A stretch of DNA of 64,000 nt from Owenia fusiformis (GCA_903813345.2 CAIIXF020000003.1:23017248-23081247), one strand, 5' to 3'; shown: positions 48,801-62,199, counted from the stretch's first letter. Made by a program: numbers and translations. The notes: generated by a model from the sequence alone, not told the origin.

Positions 48801-51800
48801 AGTGAATAATCCAATGATCTACCATTGAATAATCCAATGATCTACCATTGAATAATCCTACAATCTAACCGTGAATAATCCAATGATCTACCATTGAATA
48901 ATCCTACAATCTAACCGTGAATAATCCAATGATCTTCCAGTGAATAATCCTACAATCTAACCGTGAATAATCCAATGATCTTCCAGTGAATAATCCTACA
49001 ATCTAACCGTGAATAATCCAATGATCTTCCAGTGAATAATCCTACAATCTAACCGTGAATAATCCAATGATCTTCCAGTGAATGATCCAATGATCTACAT
49101 GTACCATTGAATAATCAAATGATCTACCAGTGAATAATCCAATGATCTATCGGTGAATAATCAAATGATCTACCATTGAATAATCCAATGATCTAACAGT
49201 GAATAATCCTACAATCTAACAGTGAATAATCCAATGATCTTCAAGTGAATAATCCAATGATCTACATGTACCATTGAATAATCCAATGATCTTCCAGTGA
49301 ATAATCCAATGATATTCCAGTGACTAATCCAATGATCTACATGTCCCATTGAATAATCAAATGATCTACCAGTGAATAATCCAATGATCTTCCAGTGAAT
49401 AATCCAATGATCTACATGTACCATTGAATAATCCAATAATCTACCGTTGAATAATCCAATGATCCACCCACAACTAAAATATTCAAATGATCAAAACAGA
49501 AAATGTTAGATTGAAGCTCTATGGGTTAGTAAAGCGACTACGTGTATCTACAATAGTGAGCTAGGGTAAACAAATATTGCAGTAAACAAATCTGACATGA
49601 CAACTTAAAATTAGACAAAATTGAGGGAATGTTTTGTTTAATGCATCACACATAATGATATGTCAAAACAAAACAAAAATATACATTTCATTTTTTGTTT
49701 ATGTCTTTCAGATATGTAAGAGTTTAGCCGAGCTCACAAGAAAGGGGCAAACTATGCGAAATAGTACCTTTAGACCATGCTTGAATATCATTTTACAGTA
49801 GGGGCACTGCAGTTTACCCACCCTAGGGTTATAGAATCTTTGGTACTCCTTCTTGTAGCGCATCATGCCTGGATCACAATAGTTAGACCCACTGACACCA
49901 GAGGGAGTCACATGCATCACTTCCTGTTTAACATGCACAGTAGGTCCCCCTGGTGGTGAGAAACCTGGACTAGCATGCAGGGAACCACTACTATTGTGGT
50001 CTATATACCCACCATCTAGGGTCACTTTTGAAGCCTCTGGTCCTGTTCTACCATGCACTGTCAAATCTATTGGTTGATCTGCTGTCCCAAGCTTGTTACT
50101 ATCGTTCAATGGATATGTTGTGTTGCCATTGGTTGCGGTATTGTTGTTCATGGAAACGGAAGTGTCAGCTTTCAAACATAGATTCAAAGGTTGGTCATGA
50201 TCATCTCCAACATGAATAGTATCTGGCTCTTGTTTTATAAACATTCCATCTGGGGCAAAAGTTCCTCCAATTTTGGTTTTTCCGAAAGATGGGACTTTGG
50301 GCGACTGGTTTGGATTATGGGCAATAGGGGGCACTGGTAATTGCGTTGTAATTTGGGTTGATCTAGCAGTTTGGGCTTGAGCAATTTCTAGATTGTCTCT
50401 CTCAAATACAGCCAAGGCCGTTTCATTTATTGTTACATAAGAGTCTAGGAGATTTTGAGGAACAGGGGCATGCTGTTTTAAGATATGTCTCAAACAGTTT
50501 GCCTTTGTGGAAAACCCCACATGGCAAACTTTACATTCATAAGGCTTTTGTCTACAACTATTACTAGATCTAATGTGGTGTTTAAGGGCACGGAAGAACT
50601 TAAAGTCTACTTTACAATATTGGCAAACTGTATCTGGGGATCGGAATGTTTCTATACTAGGTGGCGCTTTTGCCTGAGCTTCATTGTAGCCGATTGTTGC
50701 TTCTATTTCGGCTCTTGTAGTGTAGCCATGTTTTTTCCTGAAGAAATAAAATTTTGCGATGAAATTTACAGGGTGTCTATAAAGTACACTTTATATAGAC
50801 TTTTTATTGTAATTGTAGAGATTTTATGGACACCCTGTATATCTACCCATAAGATATTTCTAAATTGTGACTGACAAGCGGATTGTATTAATTGAAACTA
50901 GACTTGTTGAAACTTGTTTCATATAAATTTCACTTACCAAAAGTATCCTAAATGGTTATTTATATAATAATTTATGGCAGTAAATTATTCTATTCATCGT
51001 TAAAGATTCTGTTAATGTAATATATATGTTAGTGATAAAAAGATAAAATCTATGGTGGTAGTATGGGTCACCTCTTTTCTTTGTTTTAGTAGTATAAGTG
51101 ATGCCAGTCATACTGGGATGATATAAGTGATGTCAGTCATATTGGGATGACATAAGTGATGTCAGACATTGATGTAGTAAAGGTGTTGGTGTTGTTAAGA
51201 ACTATTGACTGAATAGGTTTTGAACATTTTGATTAAATCTAGAGACTGTTTCTTGAAAGGTAAGAGACTTCCAGTCAAAGAATTCAAAAAATAATAGTTA
51301 GAAAATAAAAGTGAACAGAAAAGTGTTTTAAGCAAGACTCAAAGGCAGAATTACGTGCACGGAGTCTACCTACCTAATATGGCGCTCACAATTTGCTTTC
51401 GTCGTGAAGGCAAAATCGCAAACGAGGCATAGAAACGGCCGCTCCCCGTTATGAGTTCTAGCATGACGTATTAGTGTGCTCTTATCTATACTGCGATAGT
51501 CACAGAGATTACATTTGTATGGGGCTTGCCCAAGATGGATCCGTACATGCGCTAGAGAATGGAAGAAACATGCATATAAGTGAGTTTAAAGTTGTGATAG
51601 GTTATCGGGTGGCTGATGATTCTTAAAGAAAAGAATTGAAGATAAAATGAGACCATCTCACAATAATGTTTTCATAATTTGTTGGTTTCTTTAAATTGAA
51701 TTTATCTACGTATTTTGTATTTTGCATTTCAAAAATTGTTTCAAAATAAAGTACATTATCATCATTGTAACGGTTTTAGATATATTGTAACATGTAATCA

Positions 51801-54800
51801 AAAAATTGTAATTATATATATCATAGATCAGATCATAAAGAACTAGTTTAAAATTGTGTTTACAAAATAAATTTTGTTGTAAAATTCATGATTTCATGAA
51901 AACATGTTTGTGAGACTAGACTCAAAGATTCACAGATTTATAGAGAGTGTTTTGCATTTACTGCTATTTTGTACCATAAATAGCAATGAACCAGTGAACA
52001 AATTGTTAAAAAGTTTACTTGACTAATGTAATGGAAAGGTTCAATAATTATATTTATCGTATGATCTGTAAAATGAAGCCTTCTGATTGGTCAGTTCTTG
52101 TGCTGTACCAATCTGTATTGCTACTGAGATTGTCCCCATTGATCATCTCCATAGCAATACAGAAAATATTTGTACGGAGGGGACATTCTCAGTAGCAATA
52201 CAGAGGATTACACGATAAAATGTTATAGAATGATTTGAAGTGTAATACAGGATTTATTCTGCTCTCGATATTCTGTATTGGCTTCGTCTCGTTCCAATAC
52301 AGAATTTCTTGAGCAGAATATATCCTGTATTGCACTTCAAATCATCAATAAATTATAATATTCAGGTAAATAATATTTCAAAATGTCAGTGAAATTGCGT
52401 ACATTACAATAGGTGTACAATACTGTATATTAACTTCTATCTTTAGTGGAATTCTATATGATTTTAATCTTAAAACTAACAAAGAAATTAAATAATTCAT
52501 AAAATATTTGTGATACACCTCCACTAGTCTACAACAGAACACATGACAATATCAAAAGCCACATTTAACAACATTAAGATACCCTGTAAGATATACCTAT
52601 TTAAAGCAAACACCATTGAAACAACTCCTCCAAATTCCCCTATGTTCTTTCCTCTACTCTCTATTTCCATTTAAAATAAAGGGGAGATGGAAAACACTTA
52701 TCATTTTGTGACCTCGTCCATGCACAAGGGTCAATGATGGAGCATATTGGAACTACCAGATGTTTGTATGTAAATCAAAGATTGTGATTCTCATAATATA
52801 GTTTGAACACTTTTTGCTGTTTCAGTGGTGTTCACCTTTTATGTCGTTTTAAACACAAAGTATATAAAAAAATATTTATCCATACTAACCATTTACCATC
52901 CACATTCACAAAACTGACTAACTACAGTTTCAACACAACACAAGTTGCGATAAATGCATAATTACTGATGCAAAATATTTTTGATTTTTTAGCACGCAAG
53001 AAACGGGTATTTATTTCTTCTTGTTTAAAAAACTAATCCATTCCATTAATCAAGCAACCAAACACCCCTTTAATTGACATATTGAACCCTTCCAAAAACC
53101 AACTAACACATACACTGGGGAGATGCAGGGGTGATGACACACAAGACAAGATGCTTTGTACTTTGTAAGATTATCAATTTTTCATGAAATAATATATCAG
53201 CGCAGTTTTTCTGTTCCACATTTCATTCTGATATGATATTTCATAAAGAAATTGTAATGTTTCATATCATGGGCTTTCAACTAGATTGGGGCTTTCAACT
53301 AGATTGAAATTGAAAGCCCATGTTCATATTAACAAGTGAGTATGCATGCTTTAGTTCATTAGATCTTTATGTGGGTATCAATTTATTTAATCGACCTTTT
53401 CAAGGTTAAAGCTTTGTTTGATTGATTGATGAATCCAATCAAACCATGAAATCATGAGTAATGCCTTTAGGTTAAATCGTCTAAATATAGCTGCATGAAG
53501 TTTGACCTTGAAATGGGATTAAAGGTCAAGGTAGTTCCCTAACTCCATCTATTGGCTGTATTCCCGAAACAATATTCTTGAAAGACACCATGCATGTATT
53601 AACTCCTTCATGACTGAAAATTTTGGGGAAAATGGAAAGAAATGAAAAACTGAAATGTAAATGAATCTAGAAGCAAGAAAAGGAAGCAACACCCAATATG
53701 TTATATGTCATTTTGAAGGGCTATACCCATACTTTATGTTTTTTGAAAAAAAATATGAATATGCAAATGAGATAGTGTCATTGTGACATCATAATTCAAG
53801 ATGGCGCAGTTGGATTTTTTTCAAAATGGAATTATTTTAGCATTTAATTTTTTATTGAGACTTCAATTTAAAAATCTGAAAACACAGAATTATAGATCTT
53901 CTTATGCTGATTTCAGTGGTATTTGTACTATGACATAACTCCTACAAATAAATTTTTTAGAGCTTCGAGACTGCAAATTCTCGGAAAATCCCTATGGCGA
54001 TTTAACATGGGATTTTATCGTTTTCGATACTTTTTCGCGACATGTCAGATTCAAGTGCCTCTAACTTTGCACAGAGTCATCAGATTCAAACAATCTTTTT
54101 TTTAAAATGTTCCTACTGGTCCATTGTTTTAGAAAATGCATTTTTCTTGCAGTTTTATTGAAATAAGGCCCCTGGAGACCCCTTAGAATAGCAAAAACCA
54201 AAATCGATCATATATGATCGATTTTGTTCTAAGGGGTCTCCAAGGGACCCCTGATGATAAAAATGCATGATTTATCAATTTATTTAATCCTGAAGTCTGT
54301 ACAAACATTTTAAAAAAAAGTTCATGACTTTTCGTTAAGTATTTACAAAGTTACAGTGATCTGAAGCTGGTGAGCGCGCGAAAAATTCGAAAACGATAAA
54401 ATCCCATGTTAAATCGCCATAGGGATTTTCCGAGAATTTGCAGTCTCGAAGCTCTAAAAAATTTATTTGTAGGAGTTATGTCATGGTATAAATACCACTG
54501 AAATCAGCATAAGAAGATCTATAATTCTGCGTTTCCAGATTTTTAAATTGAAGTCTCAATAAAAGATAAATGCTAAAATAATTATATTTTGAAAAAAATC
54601 CTACTGCGCCATCTTGAATTATGACGTCACAATGACACCATCTCATTTGCATATTCACATTTTTTTCAAAAAACATAAAGTATGGGTATAGCCCTTCAAA
54701 ATGACATATAACTTATTGGGTGTTGCTTCATTTTCTTGCTTCTAGATTCATTTACATTTCAGTTTTTCATTTCTTTCCATTTTCCCCAAAATTGTCAGTC

Positions 54801-57800
54801 ATGAAGGAGTTAAGCATCATCATCATCACTGATATTCATGTGGTGTATCATTCAGCTAGTATTTGGAAATATAATTGCATATTTGGAACATCTTTTAGTT
54901 TAATAGCTTTGTCTAGCAAGGAAAATGTGTAACACCTTGATTAAAATCAGTGATGACCGGCACCCTATGAGTCAGTTAAAAAGAGTTTATCATTCAATGT
55001 AAATAATCAATGTTACCATAGTTATGGTCTATTTTCACAATTTTCTCTTTACATTACTTGATGAACATTATTTTAGTAATTTACAGTATCTAAATCTTGC
55101 AAAAATCTAATTTGAATGTCTTGTCTTGAGTTGAACTACAAGATTACGCTAGATTTAAATACTGATTGGTTAAGACATGCATTGACATGCATTTAGTATG
55201 CGACCATATATAAGCCCTTACATAACATGGCGAACCATAGGGCCCTTTACGCTACTGCGATGTCCACATCTGCTGCAAATGTAGAGATTGCCATACTGTC
55301 TCACACATCCATGGGCTGAAATATTCGCCAATTAGAAAAATATAATGCTTTCATATAAAGAGGTGCTGTTATCTTAATTAAAGTGGAATAAATTATTTCT
55401 TGGTTTGTGACTTACCTTTCTTGTCTCTGAAGTTGTTGAATACCATGGGACAATATTTACAGGTCAAGGTTATAGCCTCTTTTTGAGTCTCAGCAGACGG
55501 ATTTCGAATGGGCCCTAGTGGAGACACCTGGTGGGTAGTTGATCCCATGAGTTGGAGTGAAGGAGGTTGCATAAGAGATTGACCAGCATGAACTTCCTCC
55601 TGATTGGCTATGGCTTTCAATTTAGGCATCTGAGTCGGAGAGTTGGCTAATTCATTGATATTCCCACCCATGTTTGTTAGCTTCAAAATCTGTGAAATAT
55701 CTGCAAAATCTGAGTTCTCTTTGTCCTTATTATGCACCACTTCTGGAAGTTTCTTTGGGGTCAGGACAAGACTTTCCATAATATTCAGTCTCTGGTAATA
55801 ACTATCATTGTAGCGGTACTCATGGAAAGCTAGTTTTTCTTTCAAGGGGTCCTTTTGGGTTGAGGGCTTGTGAAGACCTATAAGAGCCATGAAATCATTT
55901 TTCTCCACTTCAATGGGCTTCTGAATTGTATTGGATCCAGAATCGCTCAAATGTTGTCTCGCTTGAGCTTCAAGGAATAATTTATTTGGCATATGTTGCA
56001 ATAGATGAGTTCGCAGGGTTGCATTACTCAGGAAATCACCCTCACAAAATGGGCACTTTGTTTTTGTCTTAAGATTGTGAGACTCTGAATGAATCATGAG
56101 CGCACTTTCACAAGGGAATGCCTGGCCACAGGCCTCACATTCAAAGTTATGGAACACGCTACTCGCCTGACGGGGACTGCTCTCACACCAAACCTTCGAA
56201 ATAAGTGGAAATTTTTTGATACAGAAATCAGTGAATGATAAATCATGAAATCCTATCGGGATAGGATTATTGGTGCCATTACCCCCTCCCTCTTTCTTCC
56301 CATGGATCATACGTTTGTGCGTTTCAAGACCTTTAGGGGTGCGGAAAGTAAGGTTGCACTGGGAGCAGTGTACAGAGATGTTTGGGTGGATCTCCATATG
56401 TGTGGACAGACCATAGCTACAAAGGAAAGATTTCTGGCACACTGGACATTGTAGCTGCTCTGGGTGACTGCTAGGCTGCACTATGTACTCCCATTTATCC
56501 CCTGTCTGGAAATACAACAACACAATTTTGTAATGTTTTTAAAACATGTATTTAGTTTAAAGAGTCATTCCCGAGATGCAGGGCTGACGCCAAATTAAGA
56601 ACAGAACAGATTACAGAATTTTCCAATGCTATAGAGAATGATTTTTATGATGATGAATCAAGTTCATGATTTCTTTACTCAAAAAGCTTAGGGAAAATGA
56701 ATGTGGGAGAGGACCAGATAACACCTTATAAACAAGAAAGCGTCTTTAATTGAAAACATCCAACCAGAAAATGAGTGAACATTAACATTTAGACACTAAG
56801 GTTCCTACCTTCAATTCCATCTTTTTCTTAGCGGTAGCCTGATCCTGCATCTTGGCTGCTGCAATCCTCTGTAGCTGTCTCTTTGAAGGGGAGACCAGGG
56901 GTAAGACTCCATCAAACAATTCCAATGCATCTGGTATTGGAACCTGAGAAAAATATAGAGTGTTCAATAAGTATTGACAGTCAACATAGTGTTAATAAAA
57001 TAATGGTTACTATGGGAACCATAGTTTTTTTGTCAAGTTACAAAATCAGCAATAATGAAATCACCTGCTATCATAATGTTACATTGTCATTTTTAAAAAA
57101 ATATCATAAGTTAGATGTAGAAGGACAAGCAATTAATATGTACACCAAAATTTAGTTATATTAAGATCTATTCATAATCTTATATAAACAATTTTAGATT
57201 ATCAACTTCATTTTTACCTCATCTTCTACTCTTTCATTTGATCCCACAATGCTCTTAGTCGCAGATGATGTTGGTGTTGAAGTGGTAGAATCAGATTCTA
57301 ATTCTATGCCGCTACGACGGCCTCTTTTTCGTAACTCTGGTCGACTATCTTGAACTTCTGGTGTTGGGTTACTACGCCGTTTGCGACCTCTTTTTGAATA
57401 AGTCACTTCATTGGTTAATGCAACAGGAATGGTTGGCTGAACTTCTGGCACTGGAGAACTTTCTGCTGATTTTTCATGAACTTTCATGTGGCGGTTCATG
57501 TTTCCATTTGTGGTGAATGCCATTGAGCAATACTTGCATTTGTGTGGTTTTTCCCCTAGAAAATGTGCATTCATTTTAACTATTACATTTAGTTCACCAT
57601 CTTAACAAATAAATACAAGACGTTGACATGCAAAATGTCACCACCTAACAATTGTTACAGATGCCAAACTCCAAACCAACTGCTGAACACCATCCACAAA
57701 AAAGTTGGAGACTATAACAATATGTCACCACTTGTGGTGGTGACCAACATTATCATCTAATGTTAAAATATCAAAATAATATAACTAACCTGAGTGAACC

Positions 57801-60800
57801 AGCATGTGTCTATCCAATGAACTAACAGAACTCAAAACTTTGTTACAAATTGTGCAGTTCATCGTTGACTGGGCCGTTGACTGATTATGTGAGCGTATAT
57901 GTTGTGTTAATGCTTTTGATGTTTCTAAAAGCCTGTCACACGTTGGGCACGGATATTTCATCATTCCGTCTGGTGTTGTGATAGGATTTATCTAAAATAG
58001 GAAGAGGATCATTAAAAATTATTGAAATCTTCGAAGATTCAGGTTATTGTGACTATTGTTGGATATGTGCATATTTTTCTCTTCAACATGAAGCAGTTGA
58101 CTGCTGCGCAATTTAGGAATTTGAAAATACATGTAATCTCAAAAACAGGTAAACAGATTTTGGCAGGAATCTGATTCAATGGTAATGTATAATTATTGTA
58201 TAAACTGTATCAAGGGACAGTCAATTTTTTTTTTAAATCATGAATTCAATTTGATAGCCAGCAGAATAAAATTACAAACAGTCATTGATTTTCTAGACTT
58301 TCTGAATTTTTGATTGAATTCTAATGTATTGTATTGTAATCTAATCACGACACACTATACATATAGACAACACTGATTACTCCTAAGAAGAAAATGGAAT
58401 GTCACAAAAGGAATTCTACTCCAAATCTGCAACAAGCAAAGCAGCATGCAATGAAGGATTAGAATGAAAGTTAGTGGTTACCATGCCAACAATAAGATAT
58501 TATAACACAACAAATATATGCAATAAACATTTAAAATCATCCCGATAAAAAATAATTTACACATTTTCAATGTTTAATGTGTTTTATCACATTTACAGCT
58601 GTAAAGCACTGAATTTCTAGTTCAGATTTATGATCAAATATAACATTTAATTTTGTTCAACCCAGTCATTTTGGTTTCTAGACAACTCATCCCAAGACAA
58701 GTCATCCCTAAGACAACTCATCCCGAGACAAGTCATCCCTAAGACAACTCATCCCAAGACATCTCATCCCAAGACATCTCATCCCAAGACAACTCATCCC
58801 AAGACATCTCATCCCAAGACAACTCATCCCACTAGTAAAATTGATAAATTATTTAATTTGTCCTCTATAGTATATCCCTTTTTCATTTTTAAGATTACAA
58901 AGTAATATAGAATTGAAGATAAAAGTCAAAGACATAATTTCCAAATACAATCATCATGATTCTGAATGTTTAAAATTGGAAATCTTATTTAAGAATAAGC
59001 CAAATATGACATATTGGAATTAAACAAAATATTTTAAAACAAAGACTGCATTAATCTGGGAGAATTATTCTGATAATACCCCAGATAATACATTCTTACT
59101 GCATTAATCCTAATCTGACACCCTTGATGATCTATCTTTGATTTAACAATCAAAGTATATATTAATTTGAACATGTTTATCTTTATCCCAATCAAGCAAC
59201 AAAAATGAACTAAAACTAGGCTCTACTAACTGCAAAATACAAGAGATATTCCATGGCCAAAAACTGTGTTCTAACTGCTTAAACCTCTAAATATGTTTCA
59301 AATATTCTTTCAAAAGTTGAGATTAATTATATAAAATTATGTTGTATTTCAAGTTGGGAAGAGTTGTCTTGGGGATGAGTTGTCTTGGGATGAGATGTCT
59401 TGGGATGAGATGTCTTGGGATGAGTTGTCTTGGGATGAGATGTCTTGGGATGAGATGTCTTGGGATGAGTTGTCTTGGGATGAGATGTCTTGGGATGAGA
59501 TGTCTTGGGATGAGTTGTCTTGGGATGAGATGTCTTGGGGATGAGTTGTCTTGGGATGAGTTGTCTTAGGGATGAGTTGTCCTGTTACCGTCATTTTGTA
59601 AAGCTGAATGAATTCACTAATATGGTATCTGATAGCATCCATGTTTTACAGTTTAAAGCATAGAGCGAATGTGACATGCTCTAATATGTAAAGGGTGGTC
59701 CAAAAAATGTACACTATAAAAGTGTTTTGCGATATATTTTCATTTCTAAATTCAAAAAATGTTTCACTATTTTTCATCCTCAGAGCTCATGTGTATTTCA
59801 AATCCTCTAGAATCTGAGCAAGCGAAGATGCATCAAATCACTGATATAAATAATATTAGAGGTCACAGAATGCTTTTAGCAAGTTAAGATTGCCCGCAGC
59901 CATAAACATTACTCCAGGACATGACAAAGAGGCACGTATGTTATTGAAAACAATTTCAGACTATTATATCTTGGATTTTAAATATTTCCCGATCATGAAG
60001 GTGTATCTTTTATATCCATTTATGATCTCCAAGAAAATGATTTATGTAATGATAGGTTTATTGCACCCTCAATACCACTGAGTCCAGTTGACTTAATTAA
60101 CATTGTACAGGTCAATATACTTTTCTTAGAGGCAATCAATAGATCTGAAGTACAAAGACACAATCCAATATATAACCATTTGAAATTTTGATTTGGTCTT
60201 TGAGTCAATCTCCTTAAAATTAAAAAAAAAATATTATGTACTCTTTCATTTTACGGGTGAATCCGAATATTTAATCTGTTAAATATTTTGCTTGTTAACA
60301 TAATCTAAAACATGCACTGAAATATCATTGATTTATGAAGAAAATTTGCTTAAAGGTTTATCACATATAGTTGACAGAAACCTGTCATATTATGTCAACA
60401 GAATTTGTAATCACCCCCATGCAAATGCTTATAAATATGTGGTCATATCTAATTTTGCTTCATTCCTAACAAAGATTTCACCAAACTGCCTGAATTTTTG
60501 TACATTTTAGAGTTTCAAATACATCAACGACAAACCATGAGAAATAGTATGACTAAGGAGTAATTTGACTCTTTTTTTTCTTTAAGATATGACCATGATT
60601 TACAGCAGTGTTAATAATATACAATACTGCCACCAACCCTATCACATTTTCGCCGTTGCTTAGCACTGCCATTAGCTACCCTAGCGACACCTACATTTCC
60701 AGCATGCTTAGAATTTACCAAACTTGCCGACACTAAATCATCTGAACTCTCAACGTCACTGGAAGGTCGACTGAGGTCAATCATAAGTTCATTTTGTGGG

Positions 60801-61287
60801 AAGATGGGATCATTGGCTGTTTCTGCTTTGACACTTAAAGTTGGGTCATCTATCTTGAAAAATTCTGATTGTTCTTCGCTGCTGACATCTTTTGGTGTCT
60901 TTTGAGGACTTCTCTGCCTCAGTGACATCTTACCACCAGAGATTGGATTGGACATTTGTTCTACTGTTCCACCTCTTTCATCTTCTTGCTGAAATAACAA
61001 TGTTTCATTTGTTTCCTAGCATTATTTCATGTGTTTCCTAGAATAGATTGCAACCTGAATTTCAGTTATTATGAAATGGAGAAATTTTAAGATATCATGA
61101 TTACCAAACAATTTTAGGTTATACCACGGATAATTTAATTCAAATGAATTTCTAGCCTCTTTCTGATGCCAAGGTATATGATGAAGAAAGTGGAGCCATC
61201 TATATTGAAAAAACGTAATTACCTTTTTCAGATCTTCCTCTTTGTCATCTTGAGCAACTGTGTTTTCATCATCTTCATTATCATCAG
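42822..61287 (-). CDS. RREB1: RREB1 (hindsight/pebbled) orthologue, zinc-finger transcription factor, 5' partial
   Basis: Exons, 5' to 3': 61287-61223, 60988-60638 (donor uncertain), 57991-57790, 57555-57218, 56943-56809, 56505-55416, 51551-51374, 50737-49768, 47497-47146, 46939-46761, 46313-46103, 45889-45716, 45567-45386, 45169-44476, 44179-44036, 43511-43303, 43004-42822. From the third exon on, all phases agree and encode 1746 residues. About 21 C2H2-type fingers are seen. Diagnostic matches to vertebrate RREB1, from memory, are [24 protein letters not shown] followed by KKFP and [32 protein letters not shown] before [10 protein letters not shown], and [17 protein letters not shown] followed by [15 protein letters not shown] (about 50050-50070) is a CtBP-type motif in the same place as PIDLS in the human protein. 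IKQEPD and VKQEV look like SUMO sites. One finger (CQYCKVDF, exon 50737-49768) lacks a standard last His. RREB1 binds DNA downstream of Ras/MAPK signalling. The first coding exon is outside what I could recognise. Confidence 0.95.
48400..49480. repeat. Minisatellite, 23/46-bp unit, in an RREB1 intron
   Basis: Over 1 kb is a tandem array of a 23-bp unit (type AATAATCCAATGATCTACCA plus TTG). A 46-bp higher-order unit alternates with the variant AATAATCCTACAATCTAACC. Units are very similar in the centre and more degenerate at both edges. The open frame read on the minus strand ([15 protein letters not shown] repeats) is a by-product. Confidence 0.95.
50769..50837. mobile_element. 69-bp mariner-type mini-MITE
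   Basis: CAGGGTGTCTATAAAG at the left mirrors TTTTATGGACACCCTG at the right, flanked by TA. It lies 32 bp upstream of the RREB1 exon that starts at 50737, inside the intron and close to its acceptor. Confidence 0.75.
51098..51180. repeat. Short tandem repeat, about 30-bp unit
   Basis: Three copies of ATAAGTGATGCCAGTCATAC or close variants, joined by TGGGATGA, lie in an RREB1 intron. Confidence 0.8.
52080..52350. repeat. Double hairpin in RREB1 intron
   Basis: Two adjacent stem-loops. CAATCTGTATTGCTACTGAG (about 52108-52138) pairs with CTCAGTAGCAATACAGAG (about 52187-52205). GATTTGAAGTGTAATACAGG (about 52230) pairs with CCTGTATTGCACTTCAAATC (about 52328-52347). TTCTGATTGGTCAG precedes them. 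The design resembles the hairpin inserts in elements A and B, but the sequence is different. Confidence 0.7.
53603..54809. mobile_element. 1.2-kb palindromic element at TTAA (piggyBac-type site)
   Basis: The element starts CTCCTTCATGACTGA and ends with the mirror sequence, flanked by TTAA on both sides (53599-53602, 54810-54813). The outer 440-460 bp of each arm are near-identical inverted copies. The inner parts are more diverged but still pair, down to the perfect centre AATCGATCATATATGATCGA (54202-54221). No transposase frame is present. TTAA duplication is shared by piggyBac and Kolobok. The element is non-autonomous and lies in an RREB1 intron. Confidence 0.88.
58673..59589. mobile_element. 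Foldback element with 15-bp tandem repeats as inverted ends
   Basis: The left end (58673-58830) is about ten copies of GACAACTCATCCCAA-type 15-bp units. The right end (59355-59589) is about sixteen copies of the reverse complement, GGGATGAGATGTCTT. A 520-bp unique AT-rich core lies between. GTCATTTT flanks both sides (58665-58672, 59590-59597), an 8-bp target-site duplication. The outermost bases are GGTTTCTAGACAACTC and, mirrored, GGTAACAGGACAACTC. The architecture recalls Drosophila FB and sea-urchin TU foldback transposons, which have tandem-repeat inverted ends (established knowledge, from memory). No transposase is present. It lies in an RREB1 intron. Confidence 0.88.
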
Positions 61288-62199
61288 CTGCAAAATACAT
61301 GTTAATATATTAAACAAAAAGGGAAGTATGAGTGGATTATATGAATCAATGTTTATCTAAAGTGCCTCCATAGACATATTTAGGACACTTCTAAGTAATG
61401 AACACTTCAAAGCTGGATTCCCATAAAATCCACATTGCAACATTTTGTAATATCATAAAGAAAATAAGTGGCACATAAATAAAACACTTGTAGACTACTG
61501 TATTTACTATTTAAAACATTTCATTCAATCAAATCTGGGCATCATTAGTTTACAAAATATCTGATTTGGATCACGTAACCTTCAACTTCCTCCTTCATCA
61601 ACCAACCTATCAGGGGCATCTAACCAATCAAATCATTTTTATTTGTCACATGACAATCACTAACCAATCAAATATGTGCTATCCTTCAGGTGACCTCATA
61701 AATTTCAACGATCCAAAAATAGTTGCATCACAATGAATCTTGTTGAAATAGCTGAATGAAAGATAACAAATCACAGGACTTTATGTATTACTTAATGTAT
61801 CTTAGATCAGACACAACCTCTTCTGATTGTCGAAGAACAAAGTTCATTTGACAAAATGATAGAATCAACCCCCTTAGCTAATAGACACAACTTTAAAATT
61901 GAAAACATTGAACAATATTAATGCCACGAATATGTCACGATCAATTTCCAGGTAAACCATATGAAAACAGTTTGAATTACAATTTCCACTAATTTCTGAT
62001 TTCCTCAATGATGTCATAATTCAATTAAAATGACTTAATCTTCCAAAATGACATCATCCATATAAAAGCGCATAGTCTGAATTTTTATGATTTTTTGCTA
62101 ACATTTCAGAACAAAACAAAATTCAACAAGAACACAAATGTGTACATGTCCCCACCTATGGGTAATCCTGTCAAATGATTATCCTAAAAATGAGTAGAC
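61288..62199. other. Upstream of recognised RREB1 exons, no feature found
   Basis: AT-rich DNA with no further RREB1 coding exon that I could recognise. The exon at 61287 begins in phase 1, so at least one more coding exon must lie upstream, here or beyond the window. Confidence 0.5.

Noticed and set aside
49209-49436. Open frame with repeated [15 protein letters not shown]
   Set aside because: It is the translated 23/46-bp minisatellite; frame continuity follows from the repeat and no gene signal is present.
48400-49480. Possible CRISPR-like array
   Set aside because: Spacers are themselves repeats, there are no unique spacers or cas genes, and the context is an intron of an animal gene.
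59339-59642. Open frames with repeated MRCLG or SSQDI words on both strands
   Set aside because: The 15-bp repeat is a multiple of three, so every frame without a stop stays open. It is the foldback element's array, not a gene.
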